Assembly (NCBI GenBank): GCA_016213125.1
Contig: JACRBR010000050.1
Coordinates: 1 to 8,053, forward strand
Origin: Chloroflexota bacterium
Lineage (GTDB): Bacteria; Chloroflexota; Dehalococcoidia; DSTF01; JACRBR01
Direction of reading: 5' to 3'
Length of the DNA stretch: 8,053 nucleotides
Below the pieces are notes generated by a model, which did no database searches, was not told the origin of the DNA, and was given only the letters and a program-made list of their open reading frames with translations. A program made the position numbers and the translations under genes. Positions 5,571 through 8,053 of the stretch are shown one piece after another (position 1 is the first letter of the stretch; each line of letters starts with the position of its first letter).

Positions 5571-7544
5571 ATGGCGGCAACCTCGATCCCGAAGCGGATG
5601 TCGTTCCCGCAGGCCATGCGCGAAGCGCGGGCGGCGGGCGCGACCTACCAGGGCATCTGGAGCTGGCTGACGACGGTCGACCACAAGCGCATCGGCGTCA
5701 TGTATGGCGCAGCTGCCTTCTTCTTCTTCGTGGTTGGTGGCATCGAGGCGCTGCTGATCCGGATCCAACTCACCGCGCCGGAGCAGTCGTTCCTGAACCC
5801 CGACCAGTACAACCGGATCTTCACCATGCACGGGACGACGATGGTCTTCCTGGTGGTGATGCCGATGGGCGCGGCGTTCTTCAACCTGCTGGTGCCGCTG
5901 ATGATCGGCGCGCGCGACGTAGCGTTCCCGCGCATGAACGCGTTCAGCTTCTGGGTGTTCCTGGGCGGTGGCATCCTGCTGAACACCAGCTTCTTCACCG
6001 GCGGGAACATCTTCGCCGGAGAGCTGGGGGCGCCGGACGGCGGCTGGTTCGGCTACGCGCCGCTCACGCTGAAAGCCTACAGCGGCGGACACGGGATCGA
6101 CTACTGGGTCATCGGCCTGCAGATCCTGGGAATCGCGTCGCTCGCCGGTGCTTTCAACTTTATCGTAACGATCCTGAACATGCGGGCGCCGGGCATGACG
6201 TTGTTCCGGATGCCGGTGTTCGTGTGGATGACGCTGGTCACGTCGTTCCTGCTGATCTTCGCCATTCCCGTTATCAGCGTGGCGCTCTTCCAGCTGACCT
6301 TCGATCGCGCGTTCGGGGCGAACTTCTTTAACGTATCGGCCGGGGGCACGCCGCTGCTCTGGCAGCACATGTTCTGGCTGTTCGGGCACCCGGAGGTGTA
6401 CATCCTGATCTTGCCGGCGATGGGGATCGTGTCCGAGATCCTGCCGGTGTTTAGCAAGAAGCCGCTCTTCGGGTACCCGTTCGTCGTGTTCAGCGGCGTG
6501 GCCATCGGGTTCATGTCGTGGGGCGTGTGGGCGCACCACATGTACACGACGGGCCTGGGCTCCGTGGCGAACAGCGCGTTCGGAATCTCGACGATTCTCA
6601 TTGCGGTGCCGACCGGGATAAAGATCTTCAACTGGATGGCGACGATGTTCGCCGGCACGCTCAATCTGAAAACGCCCTTTTACTTCTCGGTGGGATTCAT
6701 CGCGATGTTCACGATCGGCGGGCTGACGGGTGTTACGCACTCCATCGTGCCGTCGGACTACCAGCAGCAGGACACGTACTACATCGTCGCGCACTTCCAC
6801 CAGGTGCTGTTCGGCGGCGCGATCTTCGCGCTGTTCGGCGGCGCCTACTACTGGTTCCCGAAGTTCACGGGCAAACTGATGAACGAGACGCTGGGGATGA
6901 TCAACTTCTGGCTGATCTTCATCGGCTTCAACCTCACGTTCCAGCCGATGATGGTGGCGGGCCTGATGGGCATGCCGCGCCGGATTCACACCTACCCCAG
7001 CGACTACGGCTGGGAGTTCTGGAATGCGATGGCGACGGTGGGTGCGTTCACGATCGCGCTGGGTGTCCTGGTATTCATGGTGAACTTCGTGCTGAGCCTG
7101 CGAAAGGGCGAGGCCTCCGGTGATGACCCATGGGACGCCCGGACGCTCGAGTGGACGATCCCGTCTCCGCCACCGGCGTACAACTTCGCCGAGATCCCGC
7201 ACGTGCACTCGCTCGACGACTTCTGGCACAAGAAGTACACCGAGGACAGCGAAGGGCGGCCGGTGCCGTTGCCGGCGGGCGCTTCGGACACGGCGCACGC
7301 CAACGGGCATGGGGATGGCCATGGCATCCACCTTCCGTCGCCATCGATCATGCCGATGATCGCGGCGCTGGGCTTCCCGATCATCGGGTTGGGGCTGGTG
7401 TATGTGAATGACACGCACCAGGTGTGGAGCTGGCTCGGCGGCGGGTCGCTGTACCTGTTGATGCGGCCGCTCATCGCGGTGGGCGCGGCGATCATGGTGG
7501 TGGGACTGTACGGCTGGGCGTTTGAGCCCGCGACGGAGGAATAG
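5571..7544 (+). CDS. coxA: Cytochrome c oxidase subunit I (type A1 haem-copper oxidase)
   Basis: Catalytic subunit that reduces O2 to water at the haem a3-CuB centre and pumps protons. The 657-residue product starts at ATG 5571, two nt after the coxB stop, with GGCGGGAG (5556-5563) as SD. Ligands present are H87 and H410 (low-spin haem), H408 (haem a3), and H273, H322 and H323 (CuB), with cross-link Tyr Y277. GHPEVY contains E275 and the D-channel residues N105, D116 and N123 are intact; T348 and K351 (PTGIKIFNW) mark the K-channel. Together these define type A1. R470/R471 at the haem propionates are present. The usual Mg-ligand His before 'DTYYIVAHFH' is Gln400. After the normal core (to about 510) come a cytoplasmic linker with a His/Gly-rich stretch (576-587) and two extra helices (about 592-612 and 627-650). 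This 14-helix form is known from Bacillus-type oxidases, where the extra pair corresponds to the first helices of a 7-helix subunit III. Confidence 0.97.
   Translation: MAATSIPKRMSFPQAMREARAAGATYQGIWSWLTTVDHKRIGVMYGAAAFFFFVVGGIEALLIRIQLTAPEQSFLNPDQYNRIFTMHGTTMVFLVVMPMGAAFFNLLVPLMIGARDVAFPRMNAFSFWVFLGGGILLNTSFFTGGNIFAGELGAPDGGWFGYAPLTLKAYSGGHGIDYWVIGLQILGIASLAGAFNFIVTILNMRAPGMTLFRMPVFVWMTLVTSFLLIFAIPVISVALFQLTFDRAFGANFFNVSAGGTPLLWQHMFWLFGHPEVYILILPAMGIVSEILPVFSKKPLFGYPFVVFSGVAIGFMSWGVWAHHMYTTGLGSVANSAFGISTILIAVPTGIKIFNWMATMFAGTLNLKTPFYFSVGFIAMFTIGGLTGVTHSIVPSDYQQQDTYYIVAHFHQVLFGGAIFALFGGAYYWFPKFTGKLMNETLGMINFWLIFIGFNLTFQPMMVAGLMGMPRRIHTYPSDYGWEFWNAMATVGAFTIALGVLVFMVNFVLSLRKGEASGDDPWDARTLEWTIPSPPPAYNFAEIPHVHSLDDFWHKKYTEDSEGRPVPLPAGASDTAHANGHGDGHGIHLPSPSIMPMIAALGFPIIGLGLVYVNDTHQVWSWLGGGSLYLLMRPLIAVGAAIMVVGLYGWAFEPATEE
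7535..7540 (+). promoter_or_regulatory. Ribosome binding site deciding the coxC start
   Basis: GGAGGA lies inside the last codons of coxA, 8 nt before GTG 7549. It is the strongest Shine-Dalgarno match among the cox genes and fixes the otherwise inconspicuous GTG as the coxC start. Confidence 0.75.
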
Positions 7545-7548
7545 GCTC

Positions 7549-8053
7549 GTGGCGCACGCATTGCCGGCTGGCGGACATCTGGAGACGAACACCGGGCTGG
7601 ACAACCGGAAGCTGCTGATGTGGCTGTTCCTGGGGTCGGACTGCCTATTCTTCGGGTCGCTGATCTCGGCTTACCTGCTGTACCGCGACCGCAGCGTGGT
7701 GGGCCCGTACCCGTCGGAGCTGTACGACATTCCGTTCACATCCGTGAGTTCCTTCGTGTTGCTGATGAGCAGCTTCAGCATGGTGCTGGGGCTCTCGGCG
7801 CTGCAGCGGGGTAACATCCGCGGTATGCGGATCTGGCTCTCGTGCACGGCGTTCCTGGGGGTGTTGTTCCTGGGCGGGCAGGCGTTCGAGTTCACCGAGT
7901 TCTACCGGGAGGGGCTGACGCTGCACCAGAACCTGTTCGGCACGACGTTCTTCGTGCTGACCGGGTTCCACGGCGCGCACGTGTCGGTCGGCGTGCTGAT
8001 CCTGCTGTCGATCGTGGCATCGTCGTTCCGGGGACGCGTATCATCGGATGACC
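7549..8053 (+). CDS. coxC: Cytochrome c oxidase subunit III (5' part; runs off the window)
   Basis: Third core subunit of the oxidase, which stabilises subunit I and sustains proton uptake into the D-channel. It starts at GTG 7549, four nt after the coxA stop, and 168 residues are visible before the window end. Four membrane helices can be seen: about 22-44 ('KLLMWLFLGSDCLFFGSLIS'), 64-85, 95-115 and 128-158. Family markers are the first-helix pattern shared with CtaE proteins, the acidic GQAFEFTEF (110-118) and 'GFHGAHVSVG' (139-148). The short N-terminus without the first two helices of mitochondrial-type subunit III fits the 5-helix CtaE form and agrees with the two extra helices on CoxA. 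A protein of about 200 residues is expected, so roughly one helix is missing. A subunit IV gene often follows but cannot be seen. Confidence 0.93.
   Translation, partial: MAHALPAGGHLETNTGLDNRKLLMWLFLGSDCLFFGSLISAYLLYRDRSVVGPYPSELYDIPFTSVSSFVLLMSSFSMVLGLSALQRGNIRGMRIWLSCTAFLGVLFLGGQAFEFTEFYREGLTLHQNLFGTTFFVLTGFHGAHVSVGVLILLSIVASSFRGRVSSDD

Noticed and set aside
5565..7604. 679-residue open frame on the - strand opposite coxA
   Set aside because: It is a mirror of a high-GC coding strand: strongly Arg/His/Asp-rich low-complexity text with no domain, lying entirely opposite a certain gene.

Overview
The window is high-GC DNA carrying ordinary chromosomal bacterial genes: two membrane-protein operons on the + strand, with one small pilin gene on the - strand between them. 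Several traits suggest a high-GC, probably Gram-positive-type or Chloroflexota-like aerobic bacterium. These are frequent GTG/TTG starts, a lipoprotein-type CoxB, a long 14-helix-type CoxA paired with a short 5-helix-type CoxC, and an Flp-type pilin. The phylum is an inference; Actinobacteriota or Deinococcota-like lineages are not excluded, and no 16S or marker gene is present.

Positions 1-4212 hold a branched-chain amino acid (HAAT family) ABC transporter operon in the classical order: binding protein (3' end only), LivH, LivM, LivG, LivF. The four membrane/ATPase genes are separated by 4 nt, 3 nt and a 4-base GTGA overlap, so they are almost certainly co-transcribed and translationally coupled. 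The binding-protein gene is set apart by an 84-nt gap containing a perfect 12-bp stem-loop, which probably lets the binding protein be made in excess over the membrane complex.

Positions 4236-4445 (- strand) encode a 69-residue Flp/Fap-type pilin precursor that converges on livF. Its ribosome binding site lies in a perfect DNA palindrome. From 4446 to 4764 there is no convincing gene. This stretch holds a locally A+T-richer segment with a plausible sigma70-type promoter pointing at the next operon.

Positions 4765-8053 hold an aa3-type haem-copper cytochrome c oxidase operon: coxB (subunit II, lipoprotein, complete CuA site, no fused cytochrome c), coxA (subunit I, type A1, all haem/CuB ligands present) and coxC (subunit III, cut by the window end). 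Together they would take electrons from a separate donor at the outer face, reduce O2 to water and pump protons.

I found no mobile element, CRISPR array, RNA gene or clearly novel system. The points most worth a second look are small: a Gln at the usual Mg-ligand His of CoxA, extra cysteine pairs in CoxB and in the pilin tail, a His/Gly-rich linker in CoxA, and the regulatory palindromes and hairpins between genes.
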